A DNA stretch of 64,000 nt from BD1-7 clade bacterium (GTDB lineage: Bacteria > Pseudomonadota > Gammaproteobacteria > Pseudomonadales > DT-91), in assembly GCA_902705865.1 (NCBI GenBank), contig CACSIO010000001.1, forward strand, positions 385,002-449,001, written 5' to 3'. The translations under genes were made by a program, and so were the position numbers. The notes under the pieces were generated by a model that did no database searches, was not told the origin of the DNA, and worked only from the letters and a program-made list of their open reading frames with translations. Each line of letters begins with the position of its first letter. The first letter of the stretch is position 1. Of the stretch, positions 52,902 through 61,865 are shown piece after piece.

Positions 52902-54287
52902 TTATACCTTTTGAAATTCCGCATTCAATTCATCAGTATTCGTTTTCAGAGCGTTAGCAGCTGAGTTTGCGTGGTCTGCCAGCTTGCGATTAATATCAAC
53001 GGCTCTATCTACATCGTTCAACCCTGCGTTAATCTGACGAATAGCCTCTACTTGTTCGGCACTGGCATCAGCGATATTCCCAACAGCGTAAATGAGCGGC
53101 TCGATTTGACCTGACACATCATCTAGGCATTGTTTGATGGAATCCGTGTGTTTAACACTGAGGCTGACGCAGCTGGTATTTTCTTGAAGTAATCGGTTAA
53201 TGGTTGAGGCGGCATCGGCGCTTCGTTCAGCCAACTTTTTGACTTCCAGAGCAACAACTTTGAAACCACCGTTTTCACTGGTTCGTGATGCTTCGATCAT
53301 GGCATTCAGAGATAACAGATTCGTTTGATACGCAATGTCATTGATGATGTTGTTGATGGACTGTATTTCGTGGCTGAGTGACTGCACCTTGCGCATGGTA
53401 TCGGTGAGTGTGGTTACCGATGATAGTGAATTGTCGACATGTTGTGATGTGCTGTTGATGGCACCTAAAGCTTGCGACGCAATGCTGCTATTTTGTTCGG
53501 CAGTGGCTCCAAGTTGTTCAGACGTGGTCGCTAGTTCTTCAATAGCGGTTTTTTGGTCGATACTCGCTTGCAGCAGATCATCACTATTTTGTTGCAAACT
53601 AACCGCACTGTCATTGATGACGGCGCTGTTAATGGCCATATGGGCCAGTTGCTGCAATCGATTTCGCTCATCATCTCTTTCTGCAGCGATAGAGCGATTG
53701 ATGGCGTCGTAAACCAAGACCAAAGCCGTGCAGATGATGAATGCGTAGACGAAGTTAAATAGCCGGAGTTGATAGCGGGCGGATTCCGGGGGGATGTTTA
53801 AGAATTCCAATCCATCTATTTGCAGTAGGCCGAGTGTGAGATAGACCGTCAGAGTGATCATCGACCAGATAAGGCCCTCACGATAGCCAAGCAAAAGAAA
53901 CGCAAAAATCACTGGGCTGAGTAGAAGCGGGTGCACTTCCGTCATTGCAGGGCCGCCGGTCACACAAATGCCGGAAAAAAGCACCAGATTCAAACTCACA
54001 ATCACTGCGTGCGCAGCAGGGCGGTAAGCACGCCCTTTTTTTAGCAACGACAGTATCATTAACCAACAAAAGATAAGTGGCAGCGCAATCAGACTGTACG
54101 TCCAAATGGCGTTATCAGGTAGGCTGTCTACTAAGATGAAAAACGGAAAAAACCCCAATACGCTGGCGATAAAACACCATAGAGAGCCGACAAGAAGACG
54201 TGACTTATATAAAGAGTCTTGTTCTGCGGCGAGCGCAGGCCCAATGGATCGATCGAGAATATCGGTGAGAATAAGCACTTCTAACAC
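52902..54287 (-). CDS. Methyl-accepting chemotaxis protein with polytopic N-terminus
   Basis: 461 residues from a GTG with AGGGA upstream. The N-terminal ~190 residues hold about six hydrophobic segments, a membrane-embedded sensor without a periplasmic loop domain. The signalling part has the hairpin tip INDIAYQTNLLSLNAMIEAS followed by FKVVALEVKKLAERS. Relative to the usual EAARAGEQGRGFAVVA, the tip here, EASRTSENGGFKVVA, is one residue shorter. No HAMP is obvious. No che genes are adjacent. A CA-type motif lies in its leader. Confidence 0.88.
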   Translation of the reverse strand: MLEVLILTDILDRSIGPALAAEQDSLYKSRLLVGSLWCFIASVLGFFPFFILVDSLPDNAIWTYSLIALPLIFCWLMILSLLKKGRAYRPAAHAVIVSLNLVLFSGICVTGGPAMTEVHPLLLSPVIFAFLLLGYREGLIWSMITLTVYLTLGLLQIDGLEFLNIPPESARYQLRLFNFVYAFIICTALVLVYDAINRSIAAERDDERNRLQQLAHMAINSAVINDSAVSLQQNSDDLLQASIDQKTAIEELATTSEQLGATAEQNSSIASQALGAINSTSQHVDNSLSSVTTLTDTMRKVQSLSHEIQSINNIINDIAYQTNLLSLNAMIEASRTSENGGFKVVALEVKKLAERSADAASTINRLLQENTSCVSLSVKHTDSIKQCLDDVSGQIEPLIYAVGNIADASAEQVEAIRQINAGLNDVDRAVDINRKLADHANSAANALKTNTDELNAEFQKV

Positions 54288-54634
54288 TAAATCCCTGTAG
54301 CTTATTATTATTTTTCTCGCGTGACCTTAAGCTGCATTCCTGCTGCTAGCGAGTGGCATAGGCTCCAATATACTGCGAACATCCGCTGACACAAAGTAAT
54401 GATTAAGTATTCGCTCTAAGTTGGGAGGCGGCTCGAGATTGTCAGATGTCCTAGACAATTGCTGTTATTCGACGATACCGAAAGGATAAATAGCCGCGGG
54501 ATCGGAAAACCACTTGTTTTTCTGTCTATACGCCAACAATAGTGGGCTTTCCGTAACGAGGCTTAATCAAGGCTGAGTGTATTGTTCGCTAATTTTTAGT
54601 TATGCTCATTGCTGGCTGAATTGGGAGAGATCGT
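54288..54634. other. Divergent intergenic region before the chemoreceptor and stress protein genes
   Basis: 347 bases. It holds the chemoreceptor leader with an A-rich motif at its left end (annotated separately). GGGAGAG precedes the stress-protein ATG. No terminator or repeat is seen. Confidence 0.35.
54292..54316 (-). promoter_or_regulatory. CA-type motif at the chemoreceptor start
   Basis: On the coding strand AAAAATAATAATAAG (54316-54302) precedes the AGGGA ribosome-binding site (about 54292-54296) and the GTG start at 54287. It includes AATAATAA, an AANAAYAA match. Confidence 0.45.
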
Positions 54635-55531
54635 ATGTTGTTTGAACAAGGGAAGGCGCTAGTCTGGGTGGATGATCACATCGATTATGCGGTCTTGTCT
54701 GGGTGTTTGCTGCAGTTAACTGAACAACATCACTTGCAAGTACACTTTATCTCCGTTGTGCCTGAAAAGAGCCGACTAAAGTGGCTTGAGCCTATCGATA
54801 TAGATGAGCTCGATCATGCATTGGTTGATGCCCGCCGCCAGCATATGGAGCGTCGCTTGCGTGACCATAACATTGCTTTTGAGGGTGCATGTTTACATGT
54901 TTGCACGGGTAAACCTGCCGCTGCCGTTAGCCAATTTGCCGACCATGGCGCTTTTGATCTTGTGATTAAGGCTGCGGATCTCGGACATAAAACCAGTCCG
55001 GATGATATGGCTCTATTACGTCGTTGCCCTAAACCAGTCTTACTGGTGAAATCCGGTGCTGCTCCGATTGAACGGATCGTCGCTGCGATTGATATTGGCG
55101 ATGAAATGAACCACCTGTTTAATGAGCAGATATTGGGGCAGGCGGAGGCCAGCACGAAAGCCCTGGGCGCTTCACTGGAGTTGGTTTCCTGCTGGTCTTT
55201 TGATTACGAAGCTGATCTGCGTGACAGCCCTTTTTATCGACAAAAGCAAAGCAAAATTGATGCTGCGATAACACACGAGCAGAGCCGATTGGAGCAGGAA
55301 CTTGTATCCATTGGTGAAGGTCGGGCGCAACGTTGCCGTTTGCTAAAAGGCGATGTTGTTGAGTCGCTGAGCCAATATGTTGAAGACAATGCCGTGGATT
55401 TGGTTGTTATGGGAACGGTTGCTCGATCCGGGTTTCAGGGCTGGGTTGTCGGTAACACTGCTGAAGAATTATTGCCTGCGATCAGCTGTTCGATCCTAGC
55501 GATCAAACCGAAAGACTTGTTTCCTGGTTGA
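54635..55531 (+). CDS. Tandem universal stress protein (UspE-like)
   Basis: 298 residues with two UspA domains. The first ends LLRRCPKPVLLVKSG; the second has IERIVAAIDIGDE and VDLVVMGTVARSGFQGWVVGNTAEELL, the ATP-binding-type G-2x-G-9x-G(S/N) motif, and ends CSILAIKP. The layout matches UspE/UspF-type tandem proteins of stationary phase and stress. Single gene. Confidence 0.9.
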   Translation: MLFEQGKALVWVDDHIDYAVLSGCLLQLTEQHHLQVHFISVVPEKSRLKWLEPIDIDELDHALVDARRQHMERRLRDHNIAFEGACLHVCTGKPAAAVSQFADHGAFDLVIKAADLGHKTSPDDMALLRRCPKPVLLVKSGAAPIERIVAAIDIGDEMNHLFNEQILGQAEASTKALGASLELVSCWSFDYEADLRDSPFYRQKQSKIDAAITHEQSRLEQELVSIGEGRAQRCRLLKGDVVESLSQYVEDNAVDLVVMGTVARSGFQGWVVGNTAEELLPAISCSILAIKPKDLFPG

Positions 55532-55644
55532 TCTTTAGGGCCCGTTTTAGCTCTGTTTCTCGCTAATATCGGCGAAAATCAGGTAATGTGGTGAAAATTT
55601 GAGCTTTCGTTTTAATGCGACAGAGGATAAATTAGAGCGTTACG

Positions 55645-55666
55645 AACAATAAAAATAACACAAGGA
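55645..55666 (+). promoter_or_regulatory. CA-type (Hfq/Crc) motif at the carboxylesterase start
   Basis: AACAATAAAAATAACA (55645-55660) abuts the Shine-Dalgarno AAGGA (55662-55666); the ATG is at 55675. The A-rich AAN run directly next to the ribosome-binding site is the arrangement of Crc/Hfq targets. Confidence 0.55.
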
Positions 55667-55674
55667 CGTCAGAT

Positions 55675-57351
55675 ATGAGTGTATTCAGCCGCCAGTCGGC
55701 TCTTCTAATTAGTCTTTTTATGTTGTCACTGTTGAGTGGCTGCAACACCGATTTTAACTTCTGTATCGTTGATTGTAAGCGTGTCGTGTCGACCAGCTAT
55801 GGCGATGTGCAGGGTAAGAGTAACAGTGTTGTCTCTACTTGGTACGATATTCCTTATGCGGCTGCACCTGCAGATGATAATCGTTGGCGTGCACCGCAGC
55901 CTCCGGCGCCTTGGCAAGGCGTGTTGGAAACCAAATACCGACTACGTGGATGCCAACAATGGGCTGTACCAACTGCATTGTTAGATCGTTTCACTGACGA
56001 AGATTGCCTAACGGTGAATGTCTGGGCGCCAGATAAGCCGGGCGATCACCCTGTTATGGTTTGGTTCTTTGGTGGCGGGTTGTTGCTGGGTTCTGCCAAT
56101 GAGCCTCAATACATGGGCCATAAGTTAGCCAAGTCGCAGGATGTTGTTGTTGTAACGGTTAACTATCGTTTAGGGCCGATGGGCTTTTTGTCGTTACCGG
56201 GCCTGACCCAAGAACAAGGGCAGTCGGGCAATTACGGTTTTCTCGATCAAGTCGCAGCATTGCAATGGGTGAATGATGAAATCGCCGCATTTGGCGGTGA
56301 TCCTGATCGTATTACCCTGTTTGGTGAATCCGCTGGCGGTTTAAGTGTTTGCATGCATTTGGCATCACCGCTGAGCCGAGAGTTATTTGATAACGCGATC
56401 GTTGCCAGTGGCCCTTGTGGTGAATGGATGACGTTGAACCAAGCTGACGCCGATGCGCGTGGCGCAGCGTTCGCTGCATCAATGGGCTGTGATCAAACGG
56501 ATGCAGCAGATCAATTGGCGTGTATGCGCGGTTTATCTGGTGCTCAACTGAAAGATAAAATGAAAATTCAGACCAATGAACTGTTCCGCGTGGATGGCGA
56601 AGATTGGCCGTTTTTCCCTTACATCACGCAAGACAATCTGTTTGTCACGGATACCTTCGAAAACATGATTGCCACTAACGATGCATTGATCGATAGTGGT
56701 TCGTTAACCCCACAATCTGTGATTCTAGGTACAGTGAAGGATGAAGGAAGCTTGTTTGAAGCCTTGCGTGATCATCCGTCAGCTGCGAATTATTCCTCCT
56801 ATCTCACTCAGCGTTATTCCGAACTTGATGCTTCGGATATTACTGATGTTGCGAATTTATACCCGGTTCAGGATTTCTTTAATGTGGGTCATGCGGTTTC
56901 TCAGATTGCTGGTGACAGGAGTATTATTTGTCCAACCGTTAAAACGGCTAACACACTGGCGGGTGCGGGCTACCCAACGTATCACTATGAGTTTGCTGAA
57001 TACAGTGAATCGGTATTGCGTAAAATTACACTGGCCCAACAAGGCACTAACCCTCCGCCATTAGGGGTTTTCCACTCGGGTGAAATTGGGTTCTTGTTCG
57101 GTGTGCTTGGCCCAACGAGTCAACTGGATACCGATACCCAAAAGGCTGTATCCGCATCTATTCAAGGTTACATGGGAGCGCTTGCTCACACAGGTGACCC
57201 GAATCATTCTGATGGGGTAGCCTGGCCGCAATATGATAATGCCAATAAGGCTTATCTGGTTTGGGCTGATGGCTTCAATACAGCCAATGCGCTGAGGGAA
57301 AGCTATTGTAACTATTGGATTACAGAAGACTTTTTTGAAGATAGCTTATGA
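55675..57351 (+). CDS. Type B carboxylesterase/lipase family lipoprotein
   Basis: 558 residues. The lipobox is LLSGC near residue 23, so it is a lipoprotein. The alpha/beta-hydrolase has YDIPYAAAP and WRAPQPP near the start, EDCLTVNVW, the oxyanion segment WFFGGGLLLGS, nucleophile Ser ~219 in GESAGG, a likely acid in VKDEGSLF and a likely His in FHSGEIGFLFG. It hydrolyses carboxylic esters outside the cytoplasm; the substrate is unknown. The leader motif suggests catabolite control. The CHASE4 kinase gene follows after 60 bases. Confidence 0.9.
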   Translation: MSVFSRQSALLISLFMLSLLSGCNTDFNFCIVDCKRVVSTSYGDVQGKSNSVVSTWYDIPYAAAPADDNRWRAPQPPAPWQGVLETKYRLRGCQQWAVPTALLDRFTDEDCLTVNVWAPDKPGDHPVMVWFFGGGLLLGSANEPQYMGHKLAKSQDVVVVTVNYRLGPMGFLSLPGLTQEQGQSGNYGFLDQVAALQWVNDEIAAFGGDPDRITLFGESAGGLSVCMHLASPLSRELFDNAIVASGPCGEWMTLNQADADARGAAFAASMGCDQTDAADQLACMRGLSGAQLKDKMKIQTNELFRVDGEDWPFFPYITQDNLFVTDTFENMIATNDALIDSGSLTPQSVILGTVKDEGSLFEALRDHPSAANYSSYLTQRYSELDASDITDVANLYPVQDFFNVGHAVSQIAGDRSIICPTVKTANTLAGAGYPTYHYEFAEYSESVLRKITLAQQGTNPPPLGVFHSGEIGFLFGVLGPTSQLDTDTQKAVSASIQGYMGALAHTGDPNHSDGVAWPQYDNANKAYLVWADGFNTANALRESYCNYWITEDFFEDSL

Positions 57352-57411
57352 TGATCGTCGGCGAAGCGTGTAGGTTTTCAGGCTTCGCTGACAACATCTA
57401 CGGAACTATGA

Positions 57412-59559
57412 ATGACTCTCCAGCGTCAGGTTATATTGTTTATTATTGCTGCAACGTCAGTATCAGTTATTACTCTTTATTGGATCGTACAGCACAGAAT
57501 TAACAAAGATTTTACTGAGCTGGAACAAGCCAACACTCTCGAAGACCTGCGTCGATTCAATGCGATTCTTGATTACGATGGTACTCAACTTATCGCCCTG
57601 GCTCATGATTGGGGGCAGTGGGATCAAAGCTATCAATTCATTGCAGGAGAGTACCCAGGTTTTGAGGAAGACAACATATCGCCTGCGACGTTAGAAACGC
57701 TAGGTGTTGAGTTGTTAGCAATGATTAATGGCGGGTTCGACAGCCAGTTGGCGATTGTCGACGGCGGACCAGAGGTTGGCGAGCGATCGTTGACCACCAA
57801 AGAGTGGCTGGATTTACGTCGTCTTCTTAAGTATCAGCGCAATATGGCTGATGATATACCCATCACCGAATTGGCTAAAATTGGTGACACTAATTACCTT
57901 GTGGGTAGTTTCCCAAGTACGCGCAACGATGGCACAGGCGAGCGTTACCACGGCTATGTTGTTTTCGCACGTGCAGTGAATGATGGCTATCTTGCTCGTG
58001 TGGCGGATATGCTTAAAAAACCCTTGGTTTTTACCACTCCGCAGGAAAAGGCTCGTCAGGTATGGGTTGATTCCTTGCATATCCACGGTTCGATTAACCA
58101 CAACGATTTTGCTCGGCAACCCCTATTTGCGGTTGAGCTGACCAATACTCGAGATATCTATGCCAAGGCTGAAGCGCTTAACCGGCAATTGATATATACC
58201 TTAGTCGCCTTAGGGTTATTGATCATCGCCGCGGCATATTGGGGCCTCCACTTCAGTGTTATTCGTCCTTTGGAAACGTTGCGAAGTTACATGCAACGCT
58301 ACTCTTTGAGCCGACAATCTGATCCAGTCGTTATCTCCGGTGCTAGCGAGCTTGCTGATTTAGCGTCGGCGTTTAATCATTTGATGGCATCAATCGATAG
58401 CGCTCAGGGGCATCTGAATCGAGCGCTGGACGATGCTCGTAAAGCCAGTCGTGCCAAGAGTCAGTTTCTAGCGAACATGAGCCATGAGATTCGCACACCG
58501 ATGGCCGCAGTGATGGGCTATACCGAGCTATTGCGTTCTGGTGAATTGACCGAGGCAGAGCGGTTGGCGTATCTCGAGATATTGGAGAGCAACGGCAGTC
58601 AGCTACTAGCGATCATCAATGACATTCTCGATCTATCAAGAATTGAAGCCGGTGAGCTGCGCTTGGATAAAGTACCTACCAATATGTCTGAGCTGCTGTA
58701 TGAAACGCTCGAGTTGCTTGATGATCAAGCACACAAGAGCGGGAATACACTCAATTTGCGTGTTTCAGATGACGCCAGCATTAGTATTATGACCGATCCG
58801 GTGCGTGTTCGTCAGGTGCTGGTCAACATCATAGGCAATGCAATTAAGTTTACCGATCACGGATCTATCGATATCGACGCCTCAATAGTTGGGAATTACT
58901 GGCAGGTGCAAGTACGTGATACGGGAGTAGGCATGGATGAATATGCTCAGAAACACGCATTTGACAGTTTCTATCAGTTTGATAGCACCGATAGCCGGCA
59001 TTATCAGGGGACCGGTTTGGGTTTGACCATCGCTCGTGATTTAGTGCAAAGCTTGGGCGGCACTATCAACCTCGTTAGTTCAGCCGGGCAGGGTAGTTGT
59101 TTCAAGATCACGTTACCAGCTGATGAACCTATTAGTGCGGTTGCATTGTCTGCCCTACCCGGGCCACAAAGTTCATTTTCGGGGCGTACGGCAATGGTTG
59201 TTGATGATAACCCGGTGATGTCTTTGTTGATGACCAAGCTGCTGGAAAATATGGGGATGTCTGTAACTGCGTATAACAATGCGGTTGATGCGTTAGTGTA
59301 TCTTGATGCACCTGACTGCGCCGTTGAAATTATCTTTATGGATATGCAGATGCCTGCCATGGATGGCTATGAGGCAACACGTTTGATTGTTTCTAGAAAC
59401 CTGGCACCTCGGGTTATCGCCGTGACGGCTTCGAGCATGGAAGGGGATGAGGAAGCCTGTCTGGCAGCTGGTTGCAGTGCCTATTTATCCAAGCCGATAA
59501 ATACAGGGAAATTGGTTGCCATTCTGGATCGTTGGTTGCCGATGGGGACTGACTCTTGA
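57412..59559 (+). CDS. CHASE4 hybrid sensor histidine kinase
   Basis: 715 residues. A transmembrane segment at ~8-26 is followed by a periplasmic CHASE4 domain with AHDWGQWDQSYQF (about residues 30-250), a second transmembrane segment (LVALGLLIIAAAYWGLHF) and HAMP. HisKA has phospho-His 358 in MSHEIRTPM, then HATPase with NIIGNAIKF, DTGVGMDEYAQKHAFDSF and GTGLGLTI. A C-terminal receiver has Asp 644 in FMDMQMPAMDG. No Hpt or output gene is adjacent. The signal is unknown. Confidence 0.93.
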   Translation: MTLQRQVILFIIAATSVSVITLYWIVQHRINKDFTELEQANTLEDLRRFNAILDYDGTQLIALAHDWGQWDQSYQFIAGEYPGFEEDNISPATLETLGVELLAMINGGFDSQLAIVDGGPEVGERSLTTKEWLDLRRLLKYQRNMADDIPITELAKIGDTNYLVGSFPSTRNDGTGERYHGYVVFARAVNDGYLARVADMLKKPLVFTTPQEKARQVWVDSLHIHGSINHNDFARQPLFAVELTNTRDIYAKAEALNRQLIYTLVALGLLIIAAAYWGLHFSVIRPLETLRSYMQRYSLSRQSDPVVISGASELADLASAFNHLMASIDSAQGHLNRALDDARKASRAKSQFLANMSHEIRTPMAAVMGYTELLRSGELTEAERLAYLEILESNGSQLLAIINDILDLSRIEAGELRLDKVPTNMSELLYETLELLDDQAHKSGNTLNLRVSDDASISIMTDPVRVRQVLVNIIGNAIKFTDHGSIDIDASIVGNYWQVQVRDTGVGMDEYAQKHAFDSFYQFDSTDSRHYQGTGLGLTIARDLVQSLGGTINLVSSAGQGSCFKITLPADEPISAVALSALPGPQSSFSGRTAMVVDDNPVMSLLMTKLLENMGMSVTAYNNAVDALVYLDAPDCAVEIIFMDMQMPAMDGYEATRLIVSRNLAPRVIAVTASSMEGDEEACLAAGCSAYLSKPINTGKLVAILDRWLPMGTDS

Positions 59560-59573
59560 TGTTAGTGATAGGG

Positions 59574-60395
59574 TTAACGTAGATCGAGTAGTTGGGACAC
59601 AAACACCAGCTCAACGTGTTGTTGTTCCAGTTCAGGTAGGACCTTTTCAAGCACATTCAATGTCGATGGGTACGGATGGCCGATACCGATGGCATAGCCG
59701 TTCTTTTTAGCGACCCGGATCAATTTATTAAATTGCGCTTCAATCTTTGCCTCTTCTTGAATGTTATCCAGAAATATATCGCGTTGTTGGCTGATAACCC
59801 CGTATCTGCGGGCTGTTGATAATGCGACGGACTGGTTTGATGTGAGGCTATCAATGAAATACAAATTACGACGCTTCAGGTCTTCCATTAGCCACTGCAT
59901 TGGTTCCTTGATGGTCGTGAGCTCACTGCCCATATGATTATTCACACCGCGGATATGGGGAATGGCGTCCAGGCTTTCACTTAATACCTGTAGGAAGGTT
60001 TCTTTATCCATATCCGGTGTCAGGCCACCTGGGCCTAGTTTGTAATCATTGCTGTTACTCATCGGTGCATGGAGCATGATCTCCTTGCCGCTGGCGTGAG
60101 CTTGGTTAGCAATGCTCACGGCGCCTGGAGTGAGTGGCAAAACTGCAAGTGTCACGTTGCCTTTGAGTTCAGCGGTTCGCCGACCCTGGGGAATGTTGTA
60201 ACCAATATCATCGATGATAATCGCGACGCGCGGCTGTCGTTCTTCCGTCGGTTTATAAATATAAGCGGTAGCCGGTAGCGCCAGCAGGCAGAGAAGTGCT
60301 GTTAGTATGCGAAAGTAGGGCTGAGGGCTGCGTGAGTGGTGCAGCTTTGCGGGTGCGCATAGGGGCGAGTCTGTTCGGCACTTAAATCGTGTCAT
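59574..60395 (-). CDS. yibQ: Divergent polysaccharide deacetylase (YibQ family)
   Basis: 273 residues with an N-terminal hydrophobic segment (ILTALLCLLALPATAYI). The family core is PRVAIIIDDIGYN, NVTLAVLPLTPGA, EIMLHAPMSN, GVNNHMGSELT, and the end AIGIGHPYPSTLNVL. It is a NodB-like fold of unknown substrate in the periplasm, always near envC and ctpA in many gammaproteobacteria. Its start overlaps the ctpA stop by 4 bases. Confidence 0.92.
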   Translation of the reverse strand: MTRFKCRTDSPLCAPAKLHHSRSPQPYFRILTALLCLLALPATAYIYKPTEERQPRVAIIIDDIGYNIPQGRRTAELKGNVTLAVLPLTPGAVSIANQAHASGKEIMLHAPMSNSNDYKLGPGGLTPDMDKETFLQVLSESLDAIPHIRGVNNHMGSELTTIKEPMQWLMEDLKRRNLYFIDSLTSNQSVALSTARRYGVISQQRDIFLDNIQEEAKIEAQFNKLIRVAKKNGYAIGIGHPYPSTLNVLEKVLPELEQQHVELVFVSQLLDLR

Positions 60396-61729
60396 TTCCA
60401 GGAAATCGTATTCTCCGGCACATGCCCCTGCGTCAAACTGATGGCTTTGAGGATGTTCAGAGCTTCGTAAAGCTGGAAATCCTCAATCTTCAAATCTTCG
60501 GTTTCAGCGACTGCGACTTTATTTTTATTGCCGTCCAAATGACCACTCAGGTCTGCTTCAGTGATCGAGAACGACTCTTCGTCCGGCGTGATCGTGGCCG
60601 GCTTTATTTCAATGTCAGGCTGAATCCCCTCAGCCTGGATGGATCGGCCATTGGGTGTGAAGTAGCGTGCCGTTGTTAGTTTGATGGCACGATCTTCTGA
60701 TAATGGCAGGATAGATTGTACCGAGCCTTTGCCAAAACTGGTAGTACCAACAATCAGTGCGCGTTGATGATCTTGCAATGCGCCGGCAACAATTTCAGAG
60801 GATGAAGCTGAGCCGCTATTCATCAAGATAATAATGGGTTGGTTCCCGATCACGGTTTTCGGTGTTGCGTAGTAGCTTTCTTCAACACTGGAAACACGTC
60901 CGCGTGTGTAGGTAATCAAGCCATCATCAAGAAATGCATCGGCCACATCAATAGCCGAACTCAATAGGCCGCCAGGGTTATTACGCAGGTCTATCACGAC
61001 GCCCTTGAGTGGCTGCCCAGCTTTGCGGGTGAGCTCGCGAAGATGTTTGCCGGTTTCACGGCCGGTTTTTTCCTGAAATTGAGAGATACGCAGATAACCG
61101 TAGTCATCACCAAGTAAGCGGCTTTTTACGCTTTGAATACGGATAATTTCGCGGGTAAGTACGATATCAAAAGGTTTTCTCTCGCCTTCACGCACCACGC
61201 TGAGTGTCATCGTGCTGCCAGATGGCCCTCGCATTAGCTCTAACGCTTCGCCAAGGTTCAGGTCTTTTAACGCTTGATGGTCGATTTTGATAATAATATC
61301 GCCAGTTTTAAAGCCGGCACGAGATGCGGGGGTGTCGTCGATTGGCGCGATCACTTTGATGAGTTTGTCTTCCATCGTGACTTCTAAACCGACACCGGCA
61401 AACTCACCCCGGGTCGATTCTTTCAAGTTGTCGAATTCGTCCTTATTGAGGTAGCTTGAGTGGGGGTCTAGGCCTTCAAGCATGCCTTTGATCGCGTATT
61501 CTAGAAGCTGTTCGTCGGAGACTTCCGCGACATAGTTGCCACGGATTTGGTGATAGACATCAACAAAGGTTCGTAAATCGTCCAGCGGAATCGTGGTCGC
61601 TTCGGTTTGAGGCTCGGTGCGCGCGTTTGCTTCAAAAGCCAGGGATAAAAGAATGGGTAGAGCGAGTACCAGCCAGAATGTTCTGAACAGCGATGGTTGA
61701 TTGTGGCGAGCTTGTGGTGGGGTCAGCAT
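60392..61729 (-). CDS. ctpA: S41 family carboxyl-terminal processing protease
   Basis: 445 residues. A signal segment (LVLALPILLSLAFEANA) is followed by the N-terminal region YHQIRGNYVAEVSDEQLLEYAIKGMLEGLDPHSSYL, a PDZ domain (VIAPIDDTPASRAGFKTGDIIIKID) and the catalytic S41 domain with RNNPGGLLSSAIDVADAFL, nucleophile Ser in NSGSASSSEIVAG and Lys in TTSFGKGSVQ. CtpA-type proteases control cell-wall hydrolases in Pseudomonas with a lipoprotein adaptor. It lies between envC and yibQ. Confidence 0.95.
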   Translation of the reverse strand: MLTPPQARHNQPSLFRTFWLVLALPILLSLAFEANARTEPQTEATTIPLDDLRTFVDVYHQIRGNYVAEVSDEQLLEYAIKGMLEGLDPHSSYLNKDEFDNLKESTRGEFAGVGLEVTMEDKLIKVIAPIDDTPASRAGFKTGDIIIKIDHQALKDLNLGEALELMRGPSGSTMTLSVVREGERKPFDIVLTREIIRIQSVKSRLLGDDYGYLRISQFQEKTGRETGKHLRELTRKAGQPLKGVVIDLRNNPGGLLSSAIDVADAFLDDGLITYTRGRVSSVEESYYATPKTVIGNQPIIILMNSGSASSSEIVAGALQDHQRALIVGTTSFGKGSVQSILPLSEDRAIKLTTARYFTPNGRSIQAEGIQPDIEIKPATITPDEESFSITEADLSGHLDGNKNKVAVAETEDLKIEDFQLYEALNILKAISLTQGHVPENTISWK

Positions 61730-61865
61730 ACATGGCCTATTCAGTCTGTTTATCTGCAGGCCGCCGTAATGCTCTGTATTCTGACAGTGTGTGCCCTGTT
61801 TTTCGCGGTTCTCAGGGCATCAGCTTTATTATCGCCTTTATCGTCAGTCCATCAGTGACATTGGC

